The notes beneath the pieces are model-generated. The model searched no databases. It had not been told where the DNA came from and saw only the letters and a program-made list of their open reading frames with translations. The translations under genes were made by a program, and so were the position numbers. DNA of 64,000 nucleotides from Nocardioides sp. QY071. Its GTDB lineage: Bacteria; Actinomycetota; Actinomycetes; Propionibacteriales; Nocardioidaceae. How positions within the stretch are numbered: the first letter of the stretch is position 1; every line of letters starts with the position of its first letter. This document shows, in pieces, positions 1-9,091 of the stretch. Location of the stretch: the NCBI RefSeq assembly GCF_029961765.1, contig NZ_CP124681.1, positions 3,720,001 to 3,784,000 of the forward strand. The letters are read 5' to 3'.

Positions 1-547
1 ATGCCAGCACCCGCGAGCTGCGATCCTCGATCGTGATCGGTGCGTCGAGCAGCGTGGAGATCGCATTGGCCAGCGCGAAGAGGTCACCCGACGGCATCCC
101 GCCGAGGGTCTCTGCGTGGGAGACGCCGACATCGCCCTCGGCGATCTGCGCGCGCAGCAGGGCTGTCAGCTGCGACCACGAGGCTCGGCTGGTGAGGCCG
201 AGCACGGGTACGCCGGTCGCCGCGACCGCCGCGCGGACGGTGTCCTCGACCACGACGGGTGAGCGCACCACCAGGCCCGCGGCGCCCTGGTCGCCGAGCT
301 CCGTGACGAGCGCGGCGATCTCGGCCGGGCGCTGCAGCCCGACGCCGAGGACCAGCGCCTGGCGCGGCAGTGGCGAGTCGTCGAGCGGGTCATGGATCAC
401 CACGTTGCGGATCTGCTCCACCACGTCGGCGTCGCCGCAGGCCACCTCGAGCAGCGTGGACCCGAGGTTGTCGAGAACGCGGCCGAGACTCGCACGACCC
501 TGGTGAACCACGACAGAACCGTACCCACGGCTCGTCAGGGCGGACAA
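1..547 (-). CDS. PucR-family transcriptional regulator, N-terminal part (runs off window start)
   Basis: This is the first ~182 codons of a gene whose 3' end lies outside the window. Translation of the minus strand gives a typical PucR N-terminal domain, including a 'GDLFALANAISTLLDAPITI' stretch near the cut edge, which is common in actinobacterial PucR-type regulators; the C-terminal helix-turn-helix is not in view. I chose the TTG at 547 because GGAAGAGGGGG lies 7 nt upstream. A GTG overlapping the preceding stop codon (570) is out of frame. The gene follows the dpp-like ABC operon within about 20 nt and is probably co-transcribed, so it may sense the imported compound or its nitrogen product. 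Family call is good; function is inferred. Confidence 0.75.
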   Translation of the reverse strand, partial: MSALTSRGYGSVVVHQGRASLGRVLDNLGSTLLEVACGDADVVEQIRNVVIHDPLDDSPLPRQALVLGVGLQRPAEIAALVTELGDQGAAGLVVRSPVVVEDTVRAAVAATGVPVLGLTSRASWSQLTALLRAQIAEGDVGVSHAETLGGMPSGDLFALANAISTLLDAPITIEDRSSRVLA

Positions 548-566
548 CGAGTCACCCCCTCTTCCC

Positions 567-1334
567 TCACAGGTTGCCGCCGAGTGCGGGCACGGAGTCC
601 AGCAGCTCGCGGGTGTAGGGGTGGTCGGGCTTCGAGAGCACCTCGTCCGCGGCGCCGAACTCCAGCAGCTCGCCGTGGTTCATGACGGCGACGTGGTCGC
701 TGATATAGCGGACCACGGCCAGGTTGTGCGAGATGAAGAGCATGGTCAGCCCCATCCGCTGCTGCAACTCCCGGATCAGGTTGACGACGGCGCCCTGGAC
801 CGAGACGTCGAGCGCCGAGGTGATCTCGTCGGCGACGAGTACGTCGGGCCGCGCCGCCAAGGCCCGGGCCAGCGCCACCCGCTGGCGCTGGCCACCGGAC
901 AGCATCCCCGGCAGTGCTGCCGCGCGATCACCGTCGAGGTTGACCAGCTCGAGCAGCCGCACCACCTCGGCCCTGCGCGCGGCCCGGTCGCGCCGTTCGG
1001 GTCGTGGGAGTGCCTCGGCGATCGACTCCCCGATCGTCATCCGCGGGTCCAGTGAGGAGTATGGATTCTGGAACACCATCTGGACCGGCCGGCCGCCACC
1101 GCGTGAGCGCAGCAGGTCGCGCCCGTCGAGGGTGATCGAGCCGGCCGTGATCGGCGTCAGGCCGACGGCTGCTCGGGCCAGGGTGGACTTCCCGGACCCG
1201 GACTCACCGACCAGGCCGACCACGGCTCCGGACGGCACCACCAGGTCGACGTCCTTGACCGCCGTGTGCCCGGTACGACGTCCGCCGTACCGCACGCTGA
1301 CGTGGTCGAACCGCAGCTCACCCACCGATCTCAC
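567..1334 (-). CDS. peptide/nickel-type ABC transporter ATP-binding protein (DppF/OppF-like)
   Basis: Cytoplasmic ATPase of an oligopeptide-type importer, 255 aa. Visible motifs are Walker A GESGSGKST (about 43-51), Q-loop VFQN (about 87-90), signature LSGGQ (145-149), Walker B VLVADE (165-170) and the H-loop in ISHNLAVV. It ends shortly after a HPYTRELL motif, so it lacks the long cysteine-containing C-terminal tail seen in its partner. GTG at 1334 overlaps the end of the upstream gene by 17 nt; a second in-frame GTG three codons later is possible. It pairs with the ATPase half of the fused protein at 1318-3288, giving the usual two-ATPase Dpp/Opp arrangement. Confidence 0.9.
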   Translation of the reverse strand: MRSVGELRFDHVSVRYGGRRTGHTAVKDVDLVVPSGAVVGLVGESGSGKSTLARAAVGLTPITAGSITLDGRDLLRSRGGGRPVQMVFQNPYSSLDPRMTIGESIAEALPRPERRDRAARRAEVVRLLELVNLDGDRAAALPGMLSGGQRQRVALARALAARPDVLVADEITSALDVSVQGAVVNLIRELQQRMGLTMLFISHNLAVVRYISDHVAVMNHGELLEFGAADEVLSKPDHPYTRELLDSVPALGGNL

Positions 1335-3288
1335 CTGCCCTCACTGCCTCGATAGGGACGAACGCCTGCTGCGCGACGGGATTCTCGCCCTCGACCGGAT
1401 GCCAGCACGCCACCCCGTGGCCGCCCGCGACCTGGCGCAGCTGCGGGTCCTCCTCGCGACAGGCTGCGGTGGCGAGGCCGCACCGGTCTGCGAAGGCGCA
1501 CCCCGTCGGGAACTGGCTGGGCTCGGGCGGACGTCCCGCGATCACTTTGAGCGGACGCGTCCGGTCGGCGTCGAGGTCGGGGACGACGTCGAGCAGGGCG
1601 CGGGTGTAGGGGTGGCGTGCGGTCTGAAGCGCGGTGACCGGGAGGTCCTCGACGATCCTGCCGGCGTACATCACCAGCACTCGGTCACACATCTGGGAGA
1701 TGACCGCGATGTCGTGGCTGATCAGCAGGATCGCCGCGTGGGTCTCGGCACGGACCTCGGCGAGCAGGCGGAGCACCTGGCGCTGCACCGTCACGTCGAG
1801 CGCGGTGGTGGGCTCGTCGGCCACCACCAGTCGCGGCGTGTTCATCAGTCCCATCCCGATCATCGCGCGCTGCAGCATGCCGCCGGAGAACTCGTGAGGA
1901 TGCTGTCGCGCCCGTCGTGCCGGGTCGGGCACCCGCACCGCATCGAGGCGATCGACCGCCCTGGCGAGGGCGCTGCGGCGATCGAGGTCCTGGTGCTCCA
2001 CGGCCGTCTCGGCGAGCTGGCGCCCGACGCGCATCGTGGGGTTGAAGGACTTCATCGGATCCTGGAAGACCATCGCCAGCGACCGGCCGAGCAGGCGACG
2101 CGTCTCTCGCTCCGGCGTCGTCGACAACGCGATGCCGCAGAAGTCGAGGCGGGCAGCCTCGACCACGCCCGGCTCCTCGATCAGCCGGGAGGCCGCGAGC
2201 GCCGTCAGGCTCTTGCCCGAGCCGGACTCCCCGACGATCCCGACCGCCTCTCCGGCGCGCAACGTCAGGCTCACGCCGCGCACCGGCGTCACCCAGTCCT
2301 TGCCGGCAGGGAAGGAGACCTGTAGGTCGTCGACACGCAGGACGATCTCGTCATCGGGTGCCTCGAGGCTGCCGGCCACCTCGTTGTGCGCCACCTCGTT
2401 GTCCGCCGCCCGGTCGACCGCAGCCGGTGAGAGCGTGGGCGCGCGCCCCGGACGCGTGCGGGCTCGCCCACCGACGACGGCGGCCGCGGTCTCGCCGAGC
2501 AGGTTGAAGGCCAGGCCGGCGAGCATCACCGCGAGCGCGGGACCGAGCGCGCCAGCGGGATTGGCGTAGATCCGGTTGACGCCGTCACCGAGCAGCCGTC
2601 CCCAGTCGTACGACGGCGCCTGGACACCGATGCCGAGGAAGGAGAGTCCGGCGAAGGCGAGCAGTGCGGCACCGGCACCCACGGTCGCGTTCACCACCAA
2701 CGGCTCGGCGATGTTGGGAAGGAGATGGCGACGCAGGATGCGGAGCCGACCGACGCCCGCCACCCGCGCGGCCGCGACGAAGTCCAGGCCGTCGATGGAG
2801 GCCGAGAGCGTCTGGGTGAGGCGGGCGAAGGACGGGGCACCCGCCAGGCCGATGCCGAACACCGCGCCCTGGGTCCCGACCCCGAAGACCACGGCGAAGA
2901 AGAGCGCGAGGAGCAGCGCGGGAAAGGCCACCGCGATGTTGACCGCGCCGGTGATGAGACGACCGAGCCGGCGCGGCAGCACCGAGGGCGCCGTACCGAT
3001 GAGAATCCCCAGACCGACCGCGATCGCGACGGCGAGGGCGGCCAGTCCCAGTGACATCCGGGTCGCCACCAGGACCCGGGCGAGAATGTCCCTGCCGAGC
3101 CCGTCGGTGCCGAGCAGGTGCGCGGCCGAGGGCCCTTGGTGGATCGCGTCGGTGTCGACCTGCGCCGCCCGGTCGCCCCAGATCATGGGTCCGAGCACAG
3201 CGAGGGCCACCATCGCCACCACGAGGATCAGCGCGGCGACGCCGAGCGGAGTGCGGACAACGGCCAGCCATCGGGTGCGGGCGTGCAT
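1318..3288 (-). CDS. fused ABC permease and ATPase (DppC-DppD-like), peptide/nickel importer
   Basis: A 656-aa protein joining two subunits that are normally separate. Residues 1-275 are a DppC-type permease: about six hydrophobic segments, HLLGTDGLGRDILAR near 57 and an EAA loop near 172-192 ending RHLLPN. A charged linker of about 40 residues follows. From about 315 it is a DppD-type ATPase with Walker A GESGSGKS (353-360), VFQDP, the FSGGMLQR signature, Walker B VVADEPT, and a C-terminal oligopeptide-ABC tail with cysteines (TGCAFADRCG, VACWHP). The reading frame is continuous through the junction. The ATG at 3288 shares its A with the TGA of the upstream permease (TGATG), so translation is coupled. 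The large frame upstream of this ATG is a shadow of dppB. Confidence 0.88.
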   Translation of the reverse strand: MHARTRWLAVVRTPLGVAALILVVAMVALAVLGPMIWGDRAAQVDTDAIHQGPSAAHLLGTDGLGRDILARVLVATRMSLGLAALAVAIAVGLGILIGTAPSVLPRRLGRLITGAVNIAVAFPALLLALFFAVVFGVGTQGAVFGIGLAGAPSFARLTQTLSASIDGLDFVAAARVAGVGRLRILRRHLLPNIAEPLVVNATVGAGAALLAFAGLSFLGIGVQAPSYDWGRLLGDGVNRIYANPAGALGPALAVMLAGLAFNLLGETAAAVVGGRARTRPGRAPTLSPAAVDRAADNEVAHNEVAGSLEAPDDEIVLRVDDLQVSFPAGKDWVTPVRGVSLTLRAGEAVGIVGESGSGKSLTALAASRLIEEPGVVEAARLDFCGIALSTTPERETRRLLGRSLAMVFQDPMKSFNPTMRVGRQLAETAVEHQDLDRRSALARAVDRLDAVRVPDPARRARQHPHEFSGGMLQRAMIGMGLMNTPRLVVADEPTTALDVTVQRQVLRLLAEVRAETHAAILLISHDIAVISQMCDRVLVMYAGRIVEDLPVTALQTARHPYTRALLDVVPDLDADRTRPLKVIAGRPPEPSQFPTGCAFADRCGLATAACREEDPQLRQVAGGHGVACWHPVEGENPVAQQAFVPIEAVRAGEIGG

Positions 3289-4289
3289 CAGGCCTCCCGG
3301 ATCGTGGAGCGGGGATCGGACAGGGCGAGGGCGATGTCGACCAGCAGGTTGACGAGCAGGACGAGGCCGCCGTAGACGAGGATGATCGCCTGCACCACCG
3401 GGTAGTCCTTGGCGGTGATCGACTGCACGATGCGCGAGCCCAGCCCGGGCCAGGCGAAGACGTTCTCCACCAGCACGGTCCCGGCCACCATGGTGGTCAG
3501 CATCAGGCCGCCGAGGGTGAGGGAAGCGGTGAGCGCGTTGGGCAGCGCGTGGCGCAGATAGATACGACGGGCCGGCAGCCGCTTGGCGCGCGCGGTGCGG
3601 ATGAAGTCCTCCTGGAGGACCGCCAGCATCTCGACCCGGACGATCCGGGCCAGGATCGCTGCGGGAGCGACCGCCAACGCCACGACCGGCAACACGAAGG
3701 AGGACAGGGTGCCCGCGCCGGCGACGGGGAACCAGGCGAGGTTGACGGCGAAGACGTAGACCAGCCCGACGGCGAGCAGGAACTCCGGGACGGCCGCCGC
3801 CAGCATCGAGCCCGCCGCGAAGACCAGCTCTACACCGCGTCGTCGGCCGGCCCGCGTGGCCACGGCCGCCGTCACCCCGAGCGGTACGGCGATCGCTGCC
3901 GCGACCACGAAGGCGAGCAGCGCGAGCTGGACCGTGGCGCCCAGCCGCTCGATGACCATGGTCGACACCGGCTCTCCCGATCCCATCGAGATCCCGAGGT
4001 CGCCGGAGAGCAGGTTGCGTAGGTAGGCCCCGTACTGCGTCAGGAGCGGGTCGTTCAGACCGAGCGCCTCGCGCCGCGACTCGACGAGCTCGGCGGGGGC
4101 ATCGATGCCCAGCGCCGCGCGCACCGGGTCCCCGGGCACCAGGTGCATCATCAAGAACGCCGCTGTGACGAGCACCCACATCGAGGCGAGGAAGCGGGCG
4201 CCTCGCCGGAGGGCGAACGACAGCCACGGACTGTCGAGCACCCTCCCAGCCATGGACGGCGTTCCAGGGTCGATTGCCAGGCTGGCCAT
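3288..4289 (-). CDS. peptide/nickel-type ABC transporter permease (DppB-like)
   Basis: Integral membrane subunit of the importer, 333 aa. It shows the DppB hallmarks: VTAAFLMMHLVPGDPVRAALG near the N-terminus, GDLGISM in the first periplasmic loop, and an EAA loop with RTARAKRLPARRIYLRHALPN. About six membrane segments are apparent. It lies 12 nt after the binding protein gene and overlaps the fused permease-ATPase by one base. An in-frame ATG 12 codons further in (4253) is an alternative start. It forms the membrane channel together with the permease half of the next gene product. Confidence 0.9.
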   Translation of the reverse strand: MASLAIDPGTPSMAGRVLDSPWLSFALRRGARFLASMWVLVTAAFLMMHLVPGDPVRAALGIDAPAELVESRREALGLNDPLLTQYGAYLRNLLSGDLGISMGSGEPVSTMVIERLGATVQLALLAFVVAAAIAVPLGVTAAVATRAGRRRGVELVFAAGSMLAAAVPEFLLAVGLVYVFAVNLAWFPVAGAGTLSSFVLPVVALAVAPAAILARIVRVEMLAVLQEDFIRTARAKRLPARRIYLRHALPNALTASLTLGGLMLTTMVAGTVLVENVFAWPGLGSRIVQSITAKDYPVVQAIILVYGGLVLLVNLLVDIALALSDPRSTIREA

Positions 4290-4301
4290 GGCTGTCCCGG
4301 C

Positions 4302-5894
4302 CTACTCGTACATCCGGATGGACATCGGATTCACCCCGACGTCGCTGGGCTCGAAGCGAGCACCCTTGCCGTACGTCGGGAAGCCCGAGTCTGCGTAGGT
4401 GACCACGTCCACCGCCTTGAACAGCGCGACCTCCGCAGCCGCCCAGTCCTCACAGCCTGCGGCACCGACCTTCGTGGCCGCCTTGGTCGCGAGAGCCTTG
4501 TACTCGGGATTGTCGACGTGAGAGAAGTTGGTGCCGGCCGGCGGAACCGGTCCAGCGAAGAAGGGGACCAGCTTGCTGGGTATCCCCGCTCCGACCTGGC
4601 CAGCGGAGATGTCCCAATCCCCGGTGCCGAAGAGGGTCTCGCCCAGCTGGGTCAGGTCGACGCCTCGGAGCTCGACCTCGACACCGACCTTCTTCCACTC
4701 CTGCTGCGCCAGCTCGGCGGTGGCCGCCATCGTCTCGCCGACGGTGTTGAGGTAGATCATGGTCAGCTTGAGCTTCTTGCCGTCCTTGGCCCGGATGCCG
4801 TCGGAGCCCTTCGTCCAGCCGGCCGCGTCGAGCGCCGCGTTCGCCGCGGCGACGTCGTACGCAGGGATGTTGCCCTTCACGGTGTCGATGTCACAGGGAT
4901 CCGGCGACATCGTGACCATGCTGGTCGGCACGGCTCCCCTGCTACCGGTGAGGACCTTGCGGAGCTTGCCGAGGTCCTGAGCCTGCACCAGCGCGCGCCG
5001 AACCGTCTCGTCCGCGGTCGGCCGACCGGCCGACTGGTTGAAGTGGAACTGGCCGAAGGGAGTCAAGGGTGCGGCGCTGAAAAGGTCCTGCTGGTCGAGA
5101 CGGTCGCGCTCGGCGCCGGCGATGGTGGCGGCGTTGACGTCACCGGAGATCAGTAGGTTCGCTGCCGTGGTCTCGTTGGGGATGATCCGGATCACCACCT
5201 CGTCAGGCAGGCCCTTCTGGTCCGGGTCCCAGTCCCCCGGACCCCACGTGTAGTCCTCGCGACGCTCGAGTGTGTAGTGGTCGTTGGTGACCGCCTCGAC
5301 CAGCTTGAACATCCCGGTGCCGGCCTTCCCCTCGGCCAACAGGTCACGGTCCTCAAGTCCGCTGGCGCAGGCGATCGGAACGCTGCCAACGTTGAGGAGC
5401 AGGAAGGCATCGGGCGCGCCGCTCGTCACGGTGACAGTGCGGGTCGTGTCATCCGCCTTGGCGACCGTCCCGGGCTGGACGTTGAGGCCGAGGAGCGGAG
5501 ACTGGTGCGCGGGGTCAGCGATGAAGTTGATGTTGTCCGCCACCGCGGTCGCGGACAGGGCGCTGCCGTCCTCACAGGTGATTCCCTCGCGCAGCGTGAA
5601 GACCGCCGTCGTGGCATCGATGTCCCACTTCTCGGCCAGGGCGGGGATCGCCCCGCCATCGTCGTCCGGCTCGATCAGCCGGGCGTAGATGAACTGGCCC
5701 AGGAACCGCGCGGACGACAGCACGGTCATGGCCGGATCGATAGCGCCCGGATCGAGGCCGAGGGCCATGGTGAATGTCTTGCCGTCCACCAGGTCGCCCT
5801 CGTCGCCGTCCCCGGAGACGCCTCCGCTGGTACACGATGCCAGCGCCAGTGCGGGGACGGCGATCAGCGACACAACGAACTTCTTGGATCTCAT
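4302..5894 (-). CDS. peptide/nickel-type ABC transporter substrate-binding lipoprotein (family 5)
   Basis: Secreted, lipid-anchored binding protein of 530 aa, first gene of the importer operon. It begins with a basic-hydrophobic signal peptide and a lipobox LASC with Cys21. The body has the DppA/OppA-type family 5 layout: FTLREGITCEDGSALSA around the first lobe, RALVQAQD, and the FLAxPVPP-like end region. GGAGG lies 6 nt before the ATG. The ligand cannot be told from sequence; the divergent amidase operon suggests an amide or short peptide-like compound (inference). Confidence 0.92.
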   Translation of the reverse strand: MRSKKFVVSLIAVPALALASCTSGGVSGDGDEGDLVDGKTFTMALGLDPGAIDPAMTVLSSARFLGQFIYARLIEPDDDGGAIPALAEKWDIDATTAVFTLREGITCEDGSALSATAVADNINFIADPAHQSPLLGLNVQPGTVAKADDTTRTVTVTSGAPDAFLLLNVGSVPIACASGLEDRDLLAEGKAGTGMFKLVEAVTNDHYTLERREDYTWGPGDWDPDQKGLPDEVVIRIIPNETTAANLLISGDVNAATIAGAERDRLDQQDLFSAAPLTPFGQFHFNQSAGRPTADETVRRALVQAQDLGKLRKVLTGSRGAVPTSMVTMSPDPCDIDTVKGNIPAYDVAAANAALDAAGWTKGSDGIRAKDGKKLKLTMIYLNTVGETMAATAELAQQEWKKVGVEVELRGVDLTQLGETLFGTGDWDISAGQVGAGIPSKLVPFFAGPVPPAGTNFSHVDNPEYKALATKAATKVGAAGCEDWAAAEVALFKAVDVVTYADSGFPTYGKGARFEPSDVGVNPMSIRMYE

Positions 5895-6110
5895 CGGGTG
5901 CCTCCAGGGCGGTCTGGTTCCCCTTGGACGACGAGCGGCCGGTCGCGCTCCCGATGATCCGGGGCGCCGGCGATCAGCTCGCGGGAACGGGGCCGACAGT
6001 AATCCCGCTCACACTGACCTGTGTCAGTTCATCACGACGATTTCTCACCTGTCTTTTGTTGATTCCGACATCTCAACTCGCTTGCTCTCCGCGTCGGCAA
6101 CGCTTAACTT

Positions 6111-6142
6111 CGCTACGTCACGTAGCGCTACGTTGCGTAGCG
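6111..6142. promoter_or_regulatory. two overlapping palindromic operators between the ABC operon and tetR
   Basis: Two copies of the perfect inverted repeat CGCTACG-N3-CGTAGCG (6111-6127 and 6126-6142) overlap by 2 bp, with dyad centres 15 bp apart. They sit 23 bp before the tetR start codon and about 220 bp from the binding protein start. Arm length and position are typical for a TetR autorepressor site; control by the adjacent TetR is inferred. Confidence 0.65.
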
Positions 6143-6164
6143 TATAGAGGAGTGTGGTGAAGAG

Positions 6165-6740
6165 ATGTCGGGACGACCTCGCGATCCTGAACTGGAGCAA
6201 CGGCTGCTCGCAGCGGCGTGGAGCATCCTCACGGAGGAGAGCTATGCCGCCTTGACACTGGCCCAGGTCGCCGTCCGCGCCGGGGCGCACCGCAGCGACG
6301 TCTACCGGCGCTGGCCGAACAAGATCCGCCTGGTCGCAGACGCCCTCAGCGCGCATGTGCCTCCCGTCTCCGAGGCCGACACCGGCTCGTTGCTCGCCGA
6401 CTTCCGGGTCTACGTCGACGACCTTGCGCGCTCGTGGTCGGCACCCTGGATGGACAGCCTGGTGGGCTGGTTGGCCGATCTCGCCGATGATGCCGAGGCC
6501 GAGGCCGCGTTCCTCGCGATGGGCCTGCGCCGAGGTGACTCGCTGAGGGCGTCCTTGGATCGGGCGGTCGAGCGCGGCGAGATCCCGCCTGCGCCGGACG
6601 GCGATCTGATCAGCGCTCTGCTCGAAGGACCGCTGATGCACACACGGATGGTCAGGCGTCATCCCCCGACAGCCGACTTCCTGGACGCCGTGGCGAGCAC
6701 GGCCTATCGGATCGCCACGGCCCCGGCGGCGGTCCGATGA
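6165..6740 (+). CDS. TetR/AcrR family transcriptional regulator
   Basis: A 191-aa repressor-type regulator. The N-terminal helix-turn-helix spans roughly residues 10-57, with ALTLAQVAVRAGAHRSDVYRRWPNK matching the TetR recognition helix region. The remainder is a helical ligand-binding domain of unknown ligand. It is the first gene of an operon in which every junction overlaps, and its stop overlaps the amidase start by 4 nt (ATGA). The tandem palindromes just upstream are its likely operator, controlling both this operon and possibly the divergent importer. Confidence 0.88.
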   Translation: MSGRPRDPELEQRLLAAAWSILTEESYAALTLAQVAVRAGAHRSDVYRRWPNKIRLVADALSAHVPPVSEADTGSLLADFRVYVDDLARSWSAPWMDSLVGWLADLADDAEAEAAFLAMGLRRGDSLRASLDRAVERGEIPPAPDGDLISALLEGPLMHTRMVRRHPPTADFLDAVASTAYRIATAPAAVR

Positions 6741-8161
6741 ACCACCTGCACGACCTCTCCGTCGCCGAGCAGCTGGGGGCCCTCCGTAGCGGCGAGTTCA
6801 CCTCACGCGAGCTGACCGAGCACTACCTGGACCGCATCACCAAGCTCGACGCCGAGCTCGGCGCGTTCGTCACCGTCGACCCCGAGCTCGCCCTCCGCGA
6901 AGCCGAGCGCGCCGACGGGCAGCTGGCGCGCACCGAGCACGCACCGCTGGGCGGCATCCCCATCGGCATCAAGGACCTCCATGCGACAGCAGGCCTCGCC
7001 ACATCCTTCGGCTCCGCCGCACTGGACGGGCACGTGCCCACCGACGACGACTGGACTGTCGGGCTGATTCGACGTGCAGGAGCTGTCGTGGTCGGCAAGA
7101 CGAATGCGCCCGAGTTCGGGGTGGCCTGCTACGTCGACCCCGTCGTGACTCCGGTGCCCGCGGTCACGCCGTACGACACCGGTCGCTACTCCAGCGGCTC
7201 CAGCGGTGGTGCGGCGACCGCGGTCGCCGCCGGTCTCCTTCCGATCGCACACGCGAGCGACGGCGCCGGCTCCACCCGCACACCCGCCGCCGCCTGCCAC
7301 CTGGTCGGCATCAAGCCCAGCCGGGGTCTGGTCAGCCTGGCGCCGGGCAGCTCGTTCTTCGCAACCGGCATCGAGGGTCCGCTCGCACGGACGGTCGAGG
7401 ACGCTGCCCTGCTCCTGGAGGTCATGGCCCGTCCGCCGGCCCAGGACCTCTACGGGTGGACACCCGACATCAGCTTGGCCGAGGCTGGTCGCTCGCGCCC
7501 CGGCCGACCGCTGAAGGTCGCGTGGTGGACTGACACCGGTCTCGCCGACGTCGATCCCCATCCGGAGTCCGTCCGTGCGGTGCACCGCACGGTCGACCTG
7601 CTGCGCGACCTCGGCCACGACGTGCGCGAGATCGCCCCTCCGTCCCAACAGGACGCGGCGGCCGGTGCGATCGGCGACATGCTTGCCGCCTCGGTCACCA
7701 TGCGGACCAAGATGCAGGTGCCAGCCGACAAACGGAACCTGCTCACCGCCCACACCCGGAATCTCACCGCCGTCGGGGAGAAGATGACCGGCGCCGATGT
7801 GCTGCTCATGCAGGCCACGCTCGCCCGGTTCGCGAGTGATTTCTTGACCGGGCTCGACGATTTCGACGTCACGCTCACACCGACGACCAGTGGTCCCCCG
7901 GTCCCGCTCGGCCACTTCGAGGCCGAGGGGATCGAGCGGGTCAACGAGCGGATGCTCGCCTGGTCCTGCTACACCCCCTGGGCCAACCTCACCGGCCAGC
8001 CGGCCATCTCGCTTCCCTCCCATCTCGATGACGACGGGCTGCCCTACTCCGTGCAGCTGGTCGGACGCATCCGGCAGGACGCCACCCTCCTCTCGCTGGC
8101 CGCAGAGCTGGAGCACGAAGGTCTCTGGGATGTCGTCCACCCACCCCATTGGTTCCGATGA
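6737..8161 (+). CDS. amidase signature family hydrolase
   Basis: Cytoplasmic amidohydrolase of 474 aa, normal for the amidase signature family, cleaving carboxamide bonds. The Ser-cisSer-Lys triad is recognisable: Lys79 in IGIKDL, cis-Ser near 156 in SSGSSGGA, and nucleophile Ser179 in [10 protein letters not shown]. The nucleophile motif has Ala where most family members have Gly (DGGGS), and Thr-Arg-Thr in place of the common Ile-Arg-Ile/Val. Substrate cannot be assigned. Its placement next to a peptide-type importer and ahead of a CoA ligase suggests the freed acid is activated to a CoA ester, which is inference. Confidence 0.9.
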   Translation: MNHLHDLSVAEQLGALRSGEFTSRELTEHYLDRITKLDAELGAFVTVDPELALREAERADGQLARTEHAPLGGIPIGIKDLHATAGLATSFGSAALDGHVPTDDDWTVGLIRRAGAVVVGKTNAPEFGVACYVDPVVTPVPAVTPYDTGRYSSGSSGGAATAVAAGLLPIAHASDGAGSTRTPAAACHLVGIKPSRGLVSLAPGSSFFATGIEGPLARTVEDAALLLEVMARPPAQDLYGWTPDISLAEAGRSRPGRPLKVAWWTDTGLADVDPHPESVRAVHRTVDLLRDLGHDVREIAPPSQQDAAAGAIGDMLAASVTMRTKMQVPADKRNLLTAHTRNLTAVGEKMTGADVLLMQATLARFASDFLTGLDDFDVTLTPTTSGPPVPLGHFEAEGIERVNERMLAWSCYTPWANLTGQPAISLPSHLDDDGLPYSVQLVGRIRQDATLLSLAAELEHEGLWDVVHPPHWFR

Positions 8162-9090
8162 AAGCGGGCACGCGCATGTCAGGAAGAAGCACCCGAACGT
8201 CGCCGCTCCCGAGCCTCGATCCGGGCGCCGGCCTCGTTGAGAGAGCCGTCGTACTGCCGGACGGACGGCGGATCCGCACGGTCGTGGCCGGCGACGCGGA
8301 CGGGCCGCTGGTCGTGTTCGAGGCCGGCATGAGCGCCCCCGCCGCGTGCTGGCCGCACACCCAACGGGAGCTGAGTACCCGTGCCCGGACCCTCTCCTAT
8401 GACCGCGCCGGCTACGGCGGCAGCGACGTCGACGACGCCGAGCGCACCCTGGAGCGCCTGACCGAGGACCTCGCCGGTGTCCTGGATGCCATCGGCGAGA
8501 CCGGTCCTGTGGTCCTCATCGGCCACAGCTGGGGCGGACCGATCCTCCGCTGCTTCGCCGATCGGCACCCCGACCGCGTCGCCGGGATGGTGTTCGTCGA
8601 CGCCACGGTCGCCGAGACGATGACGCCGGGCATGGTCCGGATGGTCATGGCTTCCTTCCGCATCATCACGCTGCTCGCCCGGCTCGGCCGCACGGGGCTG
8701 ATCATCCGCATGGCACTGCCACACGGCTTCTCGAGCGCGATCAGTGCCGAGGACCAGGCTCTTCTCGCGCGCGACTACGCCTGCGTGCAGGCGATGAAGG
8801 CGGGCAGGCGTGAGGCCAAGCAGATCGGTGCAGCGCGACCGCTGCTCCAGCGACTCCAAGCCGACGGGACCCCCGACGTTCCGACGGTGTGTCTGCAGGC
8901 CGGCCGCGTCGATCGCGCCACGGCAAAGGCGCGCCCGCTGTGGAACGGTGTCGCCGAGAAGCTGATGGCCGCGGTCCCCCGGGGGCGGGTCGTCGTGGTC
9001 GAGGGCGCTGGTCACCTGATCCCCCAGGAGCAGCCCGATGCTGTCCACACCGCCATCCTCGAGGTGCTCGCCGAAGCGAAGGGCGCCTGA
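8158..9090 (+). CDS. alpha/beta hydrolase
   Basis: A 310-aa alpha/beta-fold hydrolase. The nucleophile elbow is GHSWG with Ser124, the preceding strand reads VVLIGHS, an SYDRAGYGGSD loop sits near 80-90, and the C-terminal GAGHLIPQEQPD contains the expected catalytic His. ATG at 8158 is chosen because it forms an ATGA overlap with the amidase stop; a TTG 9 nt earlier is less likely. It probably hydrolyses an ester, lactone or amide within the same pathway as the amidase; no substrate is assignable. Confidence 0.85.
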   Translation: MKAGTRMSGRSTRTSPLPSLDPGAGLVERAVVLPDGRRIRTVVAGDADGPLVVFEAGMSAPAACWPHTQRELSTRARTLSYDRAGYGGSDVDDAERTLERLTEDLAGVLDAIGETGPVVLIGHSWGGPILRCFADRHPDRVAGMVFVDATVAETMTPGMVRMVMASFRIITLLARLGRTGLIIRMALPHGFSSAISAEDQALLARDYACVQAMKAGRREAKQIGAARPLLQRLQADGTPDVPTVCLQAGRVDRATAKARPLWNGVAEKLMAAVPRGRVVVVEGAGHLIPQEQPDAVHTAILEVLAEAKGA

Positions 9091-9091
9091 C

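Noticed and set aside
568..570. GTG overlapping the ABC ATPase stop as the start of the PucR gene
   Set aside because: It is out of frame with the PucR domain; the TTG at 547 is in frame and has a strong ribosome binding site.
3289..4227. In-frame upstream extension of the fused permease-ATPase gene giving a 969-residue frame
   Set aside because: The extension is Arg/Pro/Gly-rich shadow of dppB in another frame; the TGATG junction at 3288 gives the real start.
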